Positions 25,302 to 34,049 of a DNA stretch of 64,000 nucleotides are shown one piece after another. A model generated the notes under the pieces. That model saw nothing but the letters and a program-made list of their open reading frames with translations. It was not told the origin of the DNA and searched no databases. This DNA comes from Novosphingobium pokkalii. Its GTDB lineage: Bacteria; Pseudomonadota; Alphaproteobacteria; Sphingomonadales; Sphingomonadaceae. The stretch covers positions 62,001 to 126,000 of the forward strand of contig NZ_BMZP01000009.1 in assembly GCF_014652855.1 (NCBI RefSeq). Direction: 5' to 3'. The translations under genes and the position numbers were made by a program. Each line of letters opens with the position of its first letter. The first letter of the stretch is position 1.

Positions 25302-26092
25302 TGCCGATCATCCGCCACCACGCCGCGCTGCGCGCCCTGGTGGCAGTGCGCGGCCATCCGTTCGATCGCAGCGGGTTCGATGTGATGTTCCAGGCGATGG
25401 ACGGCGTTTCGGCCACCATGGTGGATCAGCCCGCCGCCGCCCTGCTGATGAATCCCGAAGGGATGCGCGATTTCGACGTGCTGGTGCTCTACGACATGCC
25501 AGGCCTCGATTTCGAGGCTGCGGAACCGCCCGTCTTCGTGGACCCGCCCGCGCCATTGCAGGCCGGTTTCCGTGCGCTGCTGGAACAGGGCAAAGGCGTG
25601 GTCGCGCTGCACCATGCGCTGGCAGCTTGGCCCACCTGGGCCGAGTATCACGAATGGCTTGGGGGGCAGTTCCTCTATCGCCCGGCCATGGTGCGCGACG
25701 CCCCCGCGCCCGATAGTGGCTATCGCCACGACGTGGCCTACACTGCGAGCACCCTGCCCCATCCCGTCACGCAGGGCTTGCCCCCACACTTTGCCTTGCA
25801 GGACGAACTCTATCTCGCGCAGGTCTTTGCCGATGATGTCGTGCCACTGCTGACCTGCGACGCGCCGTTCACGCGCGACCATTTCTGGTCGGCCGATCTT
25901 GCCGTGCGCGGGCACATGTTTGCAAACGAGGGGTGGGACCATCCGCCCGTGCAGCCGCTGATCGGCTGGGCGAAACAGGCACTGGCCAGCCGGCTGGTCT
26001 ATCTCCAGCCGGGTGACGGCCCCGGCGCCTGGGACAATGCCGCCTATCGCACGCTGGTGCGCAATGCGATGCGCTGGGTGGCGGGACAGTAA
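25301..26092 (+). CDS. ThuA-like domain protein
   Basis: The product has 263 residues of the ThuA-like (class I glutamine-amidotransferase-like) fold, with the core GKGVVALHHALAAWPTWAEYHEWLGG and the later LYLAQVFADDVVPLLTCDAPF. ThuA of rhizobia takes part in trehalose or 3-keto-sugar metabolism; many paralogues act on unknown oxidised sugars. A second ThuA-like gene lies at 45.4 kb, also directly behind a catabolic gene. Together with the GH1 enzyme this suggests handling of an oxidised glycosyl group, but no ThuB-type dehydrogenase is present here. The start codon is fixed by the one-base overlap. Confidence 0.86.
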   Translation: MPIIRHHAALRALVAVRGHPFDRSGFDVMFQAMDGVSATMVDQPAAALLMNPEGMRDFDVLVLYDMPGLDFEAAEPPVFVDPPAPLQAGFRALLEQGKGVVALHHALAAWPTWAEYHEWLGGQFLYRPAMVRDAPAPDSGYRHDVAYTASTLPHPVTQGLPPHFALQDELYLAQVFADDVVPLLTCDAPFTRDHFWSADLAVRGHMFANEGWDHPPVQPLIGWAKQALASRLVYLQPGDGPGAWDNAAYRTLVRNAMRWVAGQ

Positions 26093-26112
26093 GCCGCCAC
26101 CCAGCGCATCGC

Positions 26113-26892
26113 TCAACGCGCGGTCATCCCGCCGTCGACCACGAATTCGGCGCCGGTGACATAGCGCGCCTCGTCAGAGGCGAGGAACAGGTTCATGTTG
26201 GCGATATCCTCGGGCGCGCCCATGTAACCCATCGGCACCAGGGCCATCACCGCATCATAGTTCGCCGCGTTGTCTTCCAGCGCCACGCCCTGGATATTGG
26301 TGGCGATCATGCCCGGATGCACGGTGTTGCAGCGGATGCCATCGGCCGCGCCTTCCAGCGCGACGACCTTGGAGAACAGGCGCACCCCGCCCTTGCTGGC
26401 GGCATAGGCCGCGCAGCCCGGCACGCCGATCAGCCCGGCCACCGACGAGATGTTGATGATCGAGCCGCCGCGTGGGCGCCCATCGGCACCCGGACGGCGC
26501 ATCATCACGAAGGCGCGCTGCGTGCCCTGGAACACGCTGTTGAGATTGACGTCGTTCTGCTTGAGCCAATCGGCAGTGGTCACCTTGTCGAATTCGCCGA
26601 GCACGGCGATCCCGGCATTGTTGACCACCACGTCCAGCGCGCCATCGGCCGCGTCGATCGCCGCGATCACCCGGTCCCAATCGGCTTCCGAGGTGACATC
26701 GTGGGCCAGCGCGGTCGCCTGTCCGCCGGCATCGCGGATCGATTGCGCCACCTTTTCCGCGCCATCCAGGTCGCGATCGGTGACATAGACCTGCGCGCCC
26801 TCCTGGGCAAAGCGGATCGCAGTGGCGCTGCCCAGGCCCGGCACCGACGCCCCGCCGGTAACCAGGGCAATCTTGCCTTCCAAGCGCTTCAT
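26113..26892 (-). CDS. Short-chain dehydrogenase/reductase
   Basis: The product has 259 residues of classical SDR. The cofactor loop TGGASVPGLGSA is slightly longer than usual (TGxxxGxG), NNAG is present, and the active site has Ser with YAASK. An acidic residue after the second strand (VTDRDLDG) suggests NAD preference. It oxidises or reduces a secondary alcohol or ketone. AAAGGAAG precedes the ATG at 26892. It follows the TonB receptor gene on the same strand by 35 bases, so they probably share a transcript. Confidence 0.9.
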   Translation of the reverse strand: MKRLEGKIALVTGGASVPGLGSATAIRFAQEGAQVYVTDRDLDGAEKVAQSIRDAGGQATALAHDVTSEADWDRVIAAIDAADGALDVVVNNAGIAVLGEFDKVTTADWLKQNDVNLNSVFQGTQRAFVMMRRPGADGRPRGGSIINISSVAGLIGVPGCAAYAASKGGVRLFSKVVALEGAADGIRCNTVHPGMIATNIQGVALEDNAANYDAVMALVPMGYMGAPEDIANMNLFLASDEARYVTGAEFVVDGGMTAR

Positions 26893-26927
26893 GCTGCTTC
26901 CTTTCTCATGCAAACCGCCCCCGGTTC

Positions 26928-29216
26928 TCAAAACTTGAAGCCGATCGTGCCGCCATAGGTGCGCGGCTCCAGCGCCATGCCGAACGACCACAGCCCGGCC
27001 ACGGTGAAGGCGTGGGTGGTGGTGCGGATATCGGCCAGGTTGCGGCCGAACACGCGGACATAGGCGTCGGTCTTGTTGAGCTTGAAATTGAGCGTCAGGC
27101 TGGCATCGACCAGATCCTGCGTCACCGTGCGCACGCGCGGATCGTTGCCGCTCACGATCTGGCCACTGCTGCCCAGCGCGGTCGTGCCGGCCGTGCTCGA
27201 TGCGATCGAGATCTGCTCGTCATAGGGGCTGATATGGCGCCACGAGGCCGAGGCGACCACGCTGCCGAAATCGGTCGGCACGGTATAGTCGCCGCTCAGC
27301 GAGCCGGAGAACGTCGGCGCATAGATCAGGCGGTTGGCGGTATAATCGAACGGGGTAATCGTGGTGCCGACCAGGCCACCCACCACGAAGCGGCGGAAGT
27401 GAGACTGCATCAGCGCGGCCGAGGCGGTGATCTTGAAATTGGAACTGACGCGCAGCGAGCCGTCGAACTCGATCCCCTTGATCAGCGCGCCGCCCGGCAC
27501 GTTGCTGGTGATCGTCTGATTGCCGGTGGAGCAGGTGCACGGGATCGTCGTGTTTTGCTGCATGTTCTTGTAGTCGGAGATATAGCCGGCCAGGTTGATG
27601 TTCAGGCGGTGGTCGAACAGGTCAAGCTTGGCGCCCACTTCATAGGAATCGAGCGTTTCGGGCTGGAACGGCTTGGTGGCATAGTTGGCGTCGCCCGCGC
27701 GTGGGCTGAACCCACCCGAACGATAGCCGCGCGACCAGCTTGCATAGACCATGGCATCGCTGCTGGGGCGATAGTCGATCCCCACCTTGGGCGTGAACTT
27801 GGAGAAGTTGGCCGAACCCGGCGGGAACGGCGCGCCGAGGAAGCCATTGGCCAGATACTTGTAATCGTGCGACCAGCGCCCGCCGAACGAGAGGCGCACC
27901 TTGTCCACCACGGCCCAGTTGAAATCAGCAAAGGCGGCATAGCTTTCCGACTTGGCGTTTTCGATCTGCGGCGCGGCATCGAATGTGCAGGGCGGGGTAT
28001 TGGGCGAAAAACCGAACACGCGCGAGCACTGCTTGAAATCGTACTTGCTGTTGAAATAGAATCCGCCGATCACATAGTCGAAGCCCTGGAAAAGGTTGCC
28101 GGCGGCGCGCAATTCCTGGCTCCACTGCGTGTAGTTCTGGATGCGATCGACATAGTAGAGATCGGTGGAAGACCCGTCGAAATCCTGCGTCTGGCGCTCG
28201 GCACTGTGGCGCCAGCCGGTGATCGCGGTCAGCTTCACACTGCCCAGGCTATAGTTCATTTCCAGCGTGGCATCGGGCGCGTGATAATTGCTGAGCGCTG
28301 GCTGGCCGAACGTGGTGTAAAGATCGGTGGTGGTGTTGCGGTTGCATTCCGCCGCCGGTTCAAAGGCGCAGAACACTTCGCCGGTCTTCGCGAGGTTGCT
28401 CACCGCCGGGGTGAACGACTGGATCACGTTCTCGATGGTGAACTGCGCAGTGAAATCGGAATCGGCCGGCTTGAACAGGATCGTGCCGCCAAAGCTGTCC
28501 CCCTTGGAACCGCCATCGGGCCGGTTGTAGGTGGCATTGTGATAGAAGCCGTCGCTCTGGTTGTGGAAATACCACAGCTTCAGGCCCATGGTCTCGCCAT
28601 TGCCGAAATTGCCGATCACCTTGCCCGACCAGGTGTTCCAGCGGCCATAGGTGAACTCGGCCTTCATGCCTGCGGTCATGGTCGGCTTGCTGCGCGTGAT
28701 GTTGACCACGCCGCCGATCGTGTTGGCGCCAAACAGCGTGCCTTGCGGGCCACGCAGCACTTCGATCTGCGCGATGTCGAACGCATCCTGCAACTGGCCG
28801 GTGTTGGTGCCGATGGTCACGCCATCCACCACCACGCCCACCGTGGGCGTCTGGCTCTTTTCGATATCGGCATAGGTCAGGCCACGGATCGACAGGTTGG
28901 CCGCCTGCGCGCCCGAATTCTGCTGGGTGATCAGCAGGCCCGGCGCGGCGCCCTGCAAGTCACCGATGTTCACCGCAGCCTTGTTTTCCAGCATCGCCGC
29001 GCTGACCGCGGTGATCGCCACCGGCGTGGTCTGGAGCGATTCCGCGCGGCGGCGGGCGGTCACGATGATCGCGTTGGTGTCTTGCGACACCGCGCTGTCG
29101 GCTTGTGGGCTGGCGGCGGGAGGCGCCTCGTCCGCCATCGCCAGACCGGGCATCAGCGGAAGGCTGACCCCGGCCAGAAGCACGCACGCAGCACGATTGC
29201 CAAAGCAGGCTTTCAT
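26928..29216 (-). CDS. TonB-dependent receptor of the catabolic cluster
   Basis: The product has 762 residues. It begins with a signal peptide (to about residue 29, LAMADE). The plug opens with AIIVTARRRAESLQTTPVAIT, and the barrel ends in GTIGFKF. It is the receptor embedded in the 20-46 kb catabolic region and is divergent from a CurA-type reductase; an SDR follows in the same operon. It probably takes up the primary substrate or its aglycone. No STN signalling extension is present, so regulation is not of the FecA type. Confidence 0.93.
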   Translation of the reverse strand: MKACFGNRAACVLLAGVSLPLMPGLAMADEAPPAASPQADSAVSQDTNAIIVTARRRAESLQTTPVAITAVSAAMLENKAAVNIGDLQGAAPGLLITQQNSGAQAANLSIRGLTYADIEKSQTPTVGVVVDGVTIGTNTGQLQDAFDIAQIEVLRGPQGTLFGANTIGGVVNITRSKPTMTAGMKAEFTYGRWNTWSGKVIGNFGNGETMGLKLWYFHNQSDGFYHNATYNRPDGGSKGDSFGGTILFKPADSDFTAQFTIENVIQSFTPAVSNLAKTGEVFCAFEPAAECNRNTTTDLYTTFGQPALSNYHAPDATLEMNYSLGSVKLTAITGWRHSAERQTQDFDGSSTDLYYVDRIQNYTQWSQELRAAGNLFQGFDYVIGGFYFNSKYDFKQCSRVFGFSPNTPPCTFDAAPQIENAKSESYAAFADFNWAVVDKVRLSFGGRWSHDYKYLANGFLGAPFPPGSANFSKFTPKVGIDYRPSSDAMVYASWSRGYRSGGFSPRAGDANYATKPFQPETLDSYEVGAKLDLFDHRLNINLAGYISDYKNMQQNTTIPCTCSTGNQTITSNVPGGALIKGIEFDGSLRVSSNFKITASAALMQSHFRRFVVGGLVGTTITPFDYTANRLIYAPTFSGSLSGDYTVPTDFGSVVASASWRHISPYDEQISIASSTAGTTALGSSGQIVSGNDPRVRTVTQDLVDASLTLNFKLNKTDAYVRVFGRNLADIRTTTHAFTVAGLWSFGMALEPRTYGGTIGFKF

Positions 29217-29295
29217 CCTCTCACTCCCCCAGGTTCTTTATCGGCGCAGGGTTCTTGCCCTTTGATGTGTGGAACCTAAGCGGGCGAAGGCATGG

Positions 29296-29322
29296 GCACC
29301 TACTGCAACAAATCATAGGTGC
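29296..29322. promoter_or_regulatory. Inverted repeat GCACCTA-N13-TAGGTGC in divergent promoter
   Basis: Perfect seven-base arms (29296-29302 and 29316-29322) lie between the TonB receptor/SDR operon and the third CurA-type reductase. The half-site CACCTA recalls the CCACCTAGC of the other two CurA-type promoters, although the spacing differs. Confidence 0.45.
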
Positions 29323-29402
29323 TTGCGCGAGCGTTTGGGCCAAGCTGCAACCAACAATCTGCCGCTGTCCCCGCGCGGCCGGTCCATTTTGGGAGAGACA
29401 TG

Positions 29403-30437
29403 ATGAACCCGTTGGAAAACCGCCGTTTCCTGTTGCAAAAGCGACCACACGGCACGCCACAACGTGACGATTTCAGCCTGAAAACCGGCCCCGTGCCGAC
29501 CGCGCCCGAGGGGGGCCTGGTGGTGCGCAACCGCTACATCTCGCTCGATCCGGCGCAGCGCGGGTGGATGGATGACGCCCCCAGCTACATGCCGCCGATC
29601 CCCCTGGGCGAGCCCGTGCGCGCCACCACGGTCGGCGTGGTGCACGAGTCGCGCCATCCCGATTTCGCGCCTGGCGACTGGGTGCTGGGCCTCAACGGTG
29701 TGGAAGACTATTCGGTGGTCACGCCCGGCGGGTTTACCAGCAAGATCGACGTGTCGATCGTGGACCGCCCCTCACGCTATCTTTCGGCCGTGGGCGCGGT
29801 GGGCCTCACCGCCTATTTCGGCCTGACCGACGCGGCCGCGCCGCGCGCCGGGGAGACCCTGCTGGTCACCGGCGCGGCGGGTGCGGTGGGATCGATGGTC
29901 GGCCAGATCGGCAAGATCCTGGGCCTGCGCGTGATCGGCATTGCCGGCGGCGCGGAAAAGTGCCGCCGCCTGGTCGAGGACTATGGCTTCGACGTGGCGA
30001 TCGACTACAAGGGTATCGACGACCGGGGCAAGGCGGTGGACGCGCTCGCCGCCGAAGTCGCCGCCGCCGCGCCCGATGGCGTGGACATCCTGTTCGAGAA
30101 CGTGGGCGGCGACGTGATGGACGCGGTGCTGCTCAACCTGGCGCTCCACGCCCGCGTGGTGCTGTGCGGCTTGATCAGCGAATACAACGCGCCCGAAAAG
30201 ATCGGCATCCGCAACTTGTGGCAGGTGATCGTCAAGCAGGCGACGATCAAGGGCTTCCTCATCGCCGGCTATGTCCCCCGCTTTGCCGAAGGTGGCGCCG
30301 CCGTGGCGCAATGGCTGGGCGAAGGGCGCCTGCGCGTGGACGAGGATATCCAGCACGGGCTGGACAACGCCTATGATGCCTTCATGCGCCTGTTCACCGG
30401 CGCCAACACCGGCAAGCTTGTGCTGGCGGTGGATTAG
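29403..30437 (+). CDS. NADP-dependent MDR oxidoreductase (CurA type)
   Basis: The product has 344 residues and is the third zinc-free MDR of the window. It shows RYISLDPAQRGWMDDAPSYMPPIPLGEPVRA, TGAAGAVGSMVGQIGK and LFENVGGDVMDAVLLNL. The likely reaction is NADPH-dependent reduction of an activated double bond. The ATG at 29403 has the better distance to GGGAGAG than the ATG at 29400. It is convergent with the oleate hydratase gene across a stem-loop and divergent from the TonB receptor, so it probably shares that receptor's regulation. Confidence 0.9.
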   Translation: MNPLENRRFLLQKRPHGTPQRDDFSLKTGPVPTAPEGGLVVRNRYISLDPAQRGWMDDAPSYMPPIPLGEPVRATTVGVVHESRHPDFAPGDWVLGLNGVEDYSVVTPGGFTSKIDVSIVDRPSRYLSAVGAVGLTAYFGLTDAAAPRAGETLLVTGAAGAVGSMVGQIGKILGLRVIGIAGGAEKCRRLVEDYGFDVAIDYKGIDDRGKAVDALAAEVAAAAPDGVDILFENVGGDVMDAVLLNLALHARVVLCGLISEYNAPEKIGIRNLWQVIVKQATIKGFLIAGYVPRFAEGGAAVAQWLGEGRLRVDEDIQHGLDNAYDAFMRLFTGANTGKLVLAVD

Positions 30438-30446
30438 GCCTTTCGC

Positions 30447-30475
30447 AGCCCGGCGCCGCGTGTCGGCACCGGGCT
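30447..30475. terminator. Bidirectional stem-loop between convergent genes
   Basis: AGCCCGGCGCC (30447-30457) pairs with GGCACCGGGCT (30465-30475) around a seven-base loop, with one wobble or mismatch. It fills the gap between the reductase and oleate hydratase stops. There is no long U-run. Confidence 0.6.
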
Positions 30476-30484
30476 CGGCCCGGT

Positions 30485-32071
30485 TCAGGCAAAGGCCTTG
30501 GCCAGGCTTTCGGCCAGCACCGCCGGCTTGTGATCGTGGCGGGTGATCGGCGGCACGGCGCGGTCCACCCCGGCCAGCGCATAGACCGCCGTCTGCGCCG
30601 CGCGCACCGAATATTCCACGGTGAACACCACATCGTCGGGCAGTTCGACGAACTGGCTGACAAAGGCCAGGTTGCGCGATCCGGCCGGCACCGGCGCCGG
30701 GCGATCGCCAGCACGGCGCGGCATGAACATCGAGGTGATGTAGGGCAGACGGCAGGGAATGCAGGTGGCCGTGGCAAACACCGCCGGATCGAAATTGAGA
30801 TGGCCGCACAGCTCGCGCAGGATCTCCGCGCCGCTGCAATCGCTCATCGGCTTGGCCACGAAATCCCCGATCCGGTCGGGATGCAGGGCATAGCCCCAGA
30901 ACACCATCTCGTTGGCGCGCTGGTCGCGGAAATGCGGCTGGTGATAGAGCACGACAGACATCAGCCAGCGGGAATCGCGCAAGGTGACAAGCCCGCCCGT
31001 GCCGGCGGCATTGCCGCTCAGCCCCTGCATCGCCTCGAAGAACGCCGGGTCACGGCAGGTGACGGTGAAGCTTTCCCACAGGCTTTCGGGAATGGAGCTG
31101 TTGAACGCGGCCGGATTGCCGAATTCGGGGCGGCCCTGCGAGATCTTTTCCCACAAGGCCCAGCCCTGGCTGTCGGCCTTGGTCAGCTTGGGCGGGGGGG
31201 CTTCATGGCTGCCCAGGCTGGTGGCATCGGTCATCGATCCGTTCTGGAAGAACACCAGCGTATCGGGATCGATCGCGATCGTTTCGGCCTGGCCGTCGCG
31301 CGCCACGGCCAGCGACGTGACGATGTGGCTGCGGCCCTGCGCCGTCTCGCGCGTGTCGATCGCGATGTCCGTCACCATCGTGTTGCCCACGAAGTTCACG
31401 CCTTGCGCGGTGAGCCACTGTTCCAGCGGGCGCACGATCGAATCATACTGGTTGAATTCGGTGCGCTTGACCCCGCCCAGCGTCTCGATGCGCGGAAACT
31501 CGTTCATGAAGCGATGCAGATAGCGCTTCAGTTCCACCGCGCTGTGCCAGGTCTGGAACGCAAACGTGGTTTGCCACATGTACCAGAAATTGGTCTCGAA
31601 AAACGCTTCCGACAGCCAGTCGCTGATGCGGCTGTCCCCCAGGCGCTCCTCGCTCGCTTCCAGCAGGCGCACCAGTTCCAGGCGATTGGCCATGGAAAAG
31701 CCCATGTGCCGCACATCGATGCGATGGCGGTGGCGGTCGATCAGGCGGGCCTGCGAATGGGCCACGTGCGCCTTGTTGAAATCCAGCGTGCGGGCCCGCA
31801 CCGAAGGCGTGCCGTCGCCGTCGGTAGCGGCCAGATCGGGGATGCCATCGAGCAAGGCCCAGGTGCATTCGTAATGCTCGGTCGTCAGCATCCGGCCGCC
31901 GCGCAGGCTATAGGCGCCATCGGGCAGCCGCGCCCCGTCGAGCGCACCGCCAAACACATGCGGGTGCTTTTCAAAGATGGTGATCTCGCGCCCGTCCACG
32001 CCCGCGTCGCGCACCAGAAAGGCAGCGCCTGCCAGCGCGCCGATGCCACTGCCGATGAAATACGCCTTCAT
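30485..32071 (-). CDS. Oleate hydratase family FAD protein
   Basis: The product has 528 residues. The N-terminal FAD-binding loop is GSGIGALAGAAFLVRDAG, followed by FEKHPHVFGGALDGARLPDGAYSLRGGRML and a mid-region (FWYMWQTTFAFQTWHSAVELKRYLHRF) that are hallmarks of oleate hydratases. These enzymes add water to an isolated cis double bond, giving 10-hydroxy fatty acids from oleate. The setting within a Rieske/SDR catabolic cluster raises the possibility of another alkene substrate, but a fatty-acid role remains the default. The SDR gene upstream on the same strand ends 107 bases after this... start-side gap 32072-32178 with no gene, so linkage is possible but not certain. Confidence 0.9.
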   Translation of the reverse strand: MKAYFIGSGIGALAGAAFLVRDAGVDGREITIFEKHPHVFGGALDGARLPDGAYSLRGGRMLTTEHYECTWALLDGIPDLAATDGDGTPSVRARTLDFNKAHVAHSQARLIDRHRHRIDVRHMGFSMANRLELVRLLEASEERLGDSRISDWLSEAFFETNFWYMWQTTFAFQTWHSAVELKRYLHRFMNEFPRIETLGGVKRTEFNQYDSIVRPLEQWLTAQGVNFVGNTMVTDIAIDTRETAQGRSHIVTSLAVARDGQAETIAIDPDTLVFFQNGSMTDATSLGSHEAPPPKLTKADSQGWALWEKISQGRPEFGNPAAFNSSIPESLWESFTVTCRDPAFFEAMQGLSGNAAGTGGLVTLRDSRWLMSVVLYHQPHFRDQRANEMVFWGYALHPDRIGDFVAKPMSDCSGAEILRELCGHLNFDPAVFATATCIPCRLPYITSMFMPRRAGDRPAPVPAGSRNLAFVSQFVELPDDVVFTVEYSVRAAQTAVYALAGVDRAVPPITRHDHKPAVLAESLAKAFA

Positions 32072-32178
32072 TGCCGCACATCCCTTGCCAGGGGCGCCAG
32101 CGCGCCCACCCGGCAAGGGATATCCGGCCGATCACCGAAATCGTTGATATGGCGCAAGATGTACCGGTATTTTGGCGA

Positions 32179-32940
32179 TCAGAACTGCACTCGCTTGGTA
32201 TAGCCGCCGTCGATCACCACGTTGGTGCCGGTGGTGAACGAAGAGGCCGGGCTGGCCAGGAACACCACCGTGCGTGCCACTTCCCCCGGCCCGCCCCAGC
32301 GGCCGAGCGCGAACTGCGCCTGCGTGGCCTGATAGAGTTCGGGCATCAGCCCCTCGATCGCTTCCCAGTTGCCGCCGGGGAAGCGGATCGGGCCGGGCGA
32401 CACGCAGTTGACGCGGATGCCCTTGGCGCCAAGCGCCTGGCTCAATTGCCCGGCATGAACCAGTAGCGCGCCTTTCAGCGCGTTGTATCCCTGCGGCACG
32501 ATGAAGGTTTCCACGCCCGCCGTGCTGGCGGTGACCACCACGCTGCCCTCGCCCGATGCGGCCAGCGCTTCTTCCAGCACTTCGATGCCGATCACCAGGC
32601 CCATGATGTCGTAATCCAGGCCCTTCTGCCAATCGCCGGTGGCGCCCGCGCCGCTGGTTGAAATCATCGGCACGAAGATGTCGCAGCCGCCCAGCGCGTC
32701 GCGCGCCTGCGCCAGCCAAGCGCGATAAGCATCATGGCCGCTTTCCATGTCGAAGGCGGTGCCAAACACTTTGCCGCCATGGGCGGCGAGCGCAGCGGCG
32801 GTCTCCGCCACCTGGTCGGCATTGCGCGAGCAGAACGCCACGTCGGCGCCTTCGGCGGCGAACAGCTCCACCGTGGCGCGGCCAATGCCGCGGCTGCCAC
32901 CGGTGAGGATCACCTTCTTCCCCTTCAATCCCAGGTCCAT
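32179..32940 (-). CDS. Short-chain dehydrogenase/reductase
   Basis: The product has 253 residues with TGGSRGIG, a basic residue after the second strand (FCSRNADQ, favouring NADP), and the active-site Ser with YNALK. The catalytic-loop region has ISTSGAG in place of the usual NNAG, so it is a divergent SDR. The C-terminal VIDGGYTKRVQF is conserved for the family. It is likely a ketone or alcohol oxidoreductase of the catabolic cluster and is divergent from another SDR at 33.1 kb across a 135-base promoter gap. Confidence 0.88.
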   Translation of the reverse strand: MDLGLKGKKVILTGGSRGIGRATVELFAAEGADVAFCSRNADQVAETAAALAAHGGKVFGTAFDMESGHDAYRAWLAQARDALGGCDIFVPMISTSGAGATGDWQKGLDYDIMGLVIGIEVLEEALAASGEGSVVVTASTAGVETFIVPQGYNALKGALLVHAGQLSQALGAKGIRVNCVSPGPIRFPGGNWEAIEGLMPELYQATQAQFALGRWGGPGEVARTVVFLASPASSFTTGTNVVIDGGYTKRVQF

Positions 32941-33075
32941 GGTCTTTTTTCCTTGTCTGCGCCGGGGCAGAGTGGCGCATGGGGGCCTGCGCCAACCACT
33001 GCCCTTTTGGAGAGGAATGGCCCTGCCCCGCCTGTGTTAGCAAGCGCCAAACGAGACGCGATGCGGGAGAGCACG

Positions 33076-33885
33076 ATGGGCAGGTTGAACGGCAAGCGCG
33101 CCGTGGTTCTGGGCGCCAGCAGCGAAGGCAACATGGGCCAGCACATCGCCCGCCGCTTTCTGGACGAGGGCGCGCAAGTGCTGGTCGCCGGGCGCAAGGA
33201 AAGCGTGCTGGCCGATTTCGCCAATGCCCACCAGTGCCACTGGGCACCCTGCGACATCACCGCCGAAGCGAGCCTCGCCGCGCTGGCCAATGCCGCCGTC
33301 GATGTGCTGGGCGGGATCGACATTGCCGTCAATGCCACCGGCTGGGGCCTGCTCAAGCCGTTCCTGGACACCACGCGCGAGGAACTCGATACCATTACCG
33401 CGTTGCAATATGTCGGGCCGTTCCAGTTCTATCAGGCCATGATCCGCAAGATGGCGCGCAGCCAGGGCGGCAGCGGGGGCAGCCTGATCCAGATCAGCAG
33501 CGCCACGGCCACGATCATGCTCAACGATCATGCCGCCTACATGGGCACCAAGGCCGGCACCGACCACGTGGTGCGCTGCGTCGCCCACGAATTCGGCCAT
33601 GAGGGCATCCGCGCCAATTCGATCTCCCCCGGCCTCACCGAAACACCGATGACCGCCCAGGCCAAGGCCGTCCCCGGCCTGTTCGACAGCTTCCTGGCAG
33701 GCTATCCGCTCGGCCGAATCGGCACGAGCGACGACATCGCCGCGGCGGCCGTGTTCCTGGCCAGCGACGAATGCTTCATGACCGGGGAAAACCTGCAAGT
33801 GAACGGCGGCCTCACCCTGCGCCGCAACCCCACGCGCGAGGAAATGGCGGCGGCGATGGCGGGGGCTGGGGCAGGCGTCGCCTGA
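33076..33885 (+). CDS. Short-chain dehydrogenase/reductase
   Basis: The product has 269 residues. The cofactor loop GASSEGNMGQHIA is unusual, with an insertion relative to TGxxxGxG; NATG replaces NNAG. The active site retains Ser with YMGTK. The start ATG 33076 has GGGAGAG upstream; the in-frame ATG at 33061 precedes that site. It probably acts on a hydroxyl or keto group of the same pathway as its neighbours. It ends 8 bases before a CT-rich palindrome pair. Confidence 0.88.
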   Translation: MGRLNGKRAVVLGASSEGNMGQHIARRFLDEGAQVLVAGRKESVLADFANAHQCHWAPCDITAEASLAALANAAVDVLGGIDIAVNATGWGLLKPFLDTTREELDTITALQYVGPFQFYQAMIRKMARSQGGSGGSLIQISSATATIMLNDHAAYMGTKAGTDHVVRCVAHEFGHEGIRANSISPGLTETPMTAQAKAVPGLFDSFLAGYPLGRIGTSDDIAAAAVFLASDECFMTGENLQVNGGLTLRRNPTREEMAAAMAGAGAGVA

Positions 33886-33892
33886 GGCTTCG

Positions 33893-33990
33893 CACCACCC
33901 CCCGACCCCCTCCTCTGAAGAGGAGGGGGAGTTAAGGCACTGATCTAAAAGCCCCCTCCTCTTTAGAGGAGGGGGTCGGGGGGGTGGTGG
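33893..33990. repeat. CT-rich palindrome pair, copy 2
   Basis: Two inverted units flank a 19-base spacer; each holds the CCCCCTCCTCT..AGAGGAGGGGG palindrome and a CACCACCCCCC tail. It is nearly identical to copies at 24655-24752 and 49382-49477. Located after an SDR stop, it may also end transcription. Confidence 0.85.
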
Positions 33991-34049
33991 ATGCCTGAAC
34001 CCACGCCGCACAACTGGCGCCCCGCCCGCCACTGCGCTAGGCAGACGTG

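Noticed and set aside
27012..29279. A 755-residue plus-strand reading frame opposite the TonB receptor at 26928-29216
   Set aside because: Its translation is Arg/His/Ala-rich with no recognisable domain and is the antisense shadow of a clear receptor; high GC keeps such frames open.
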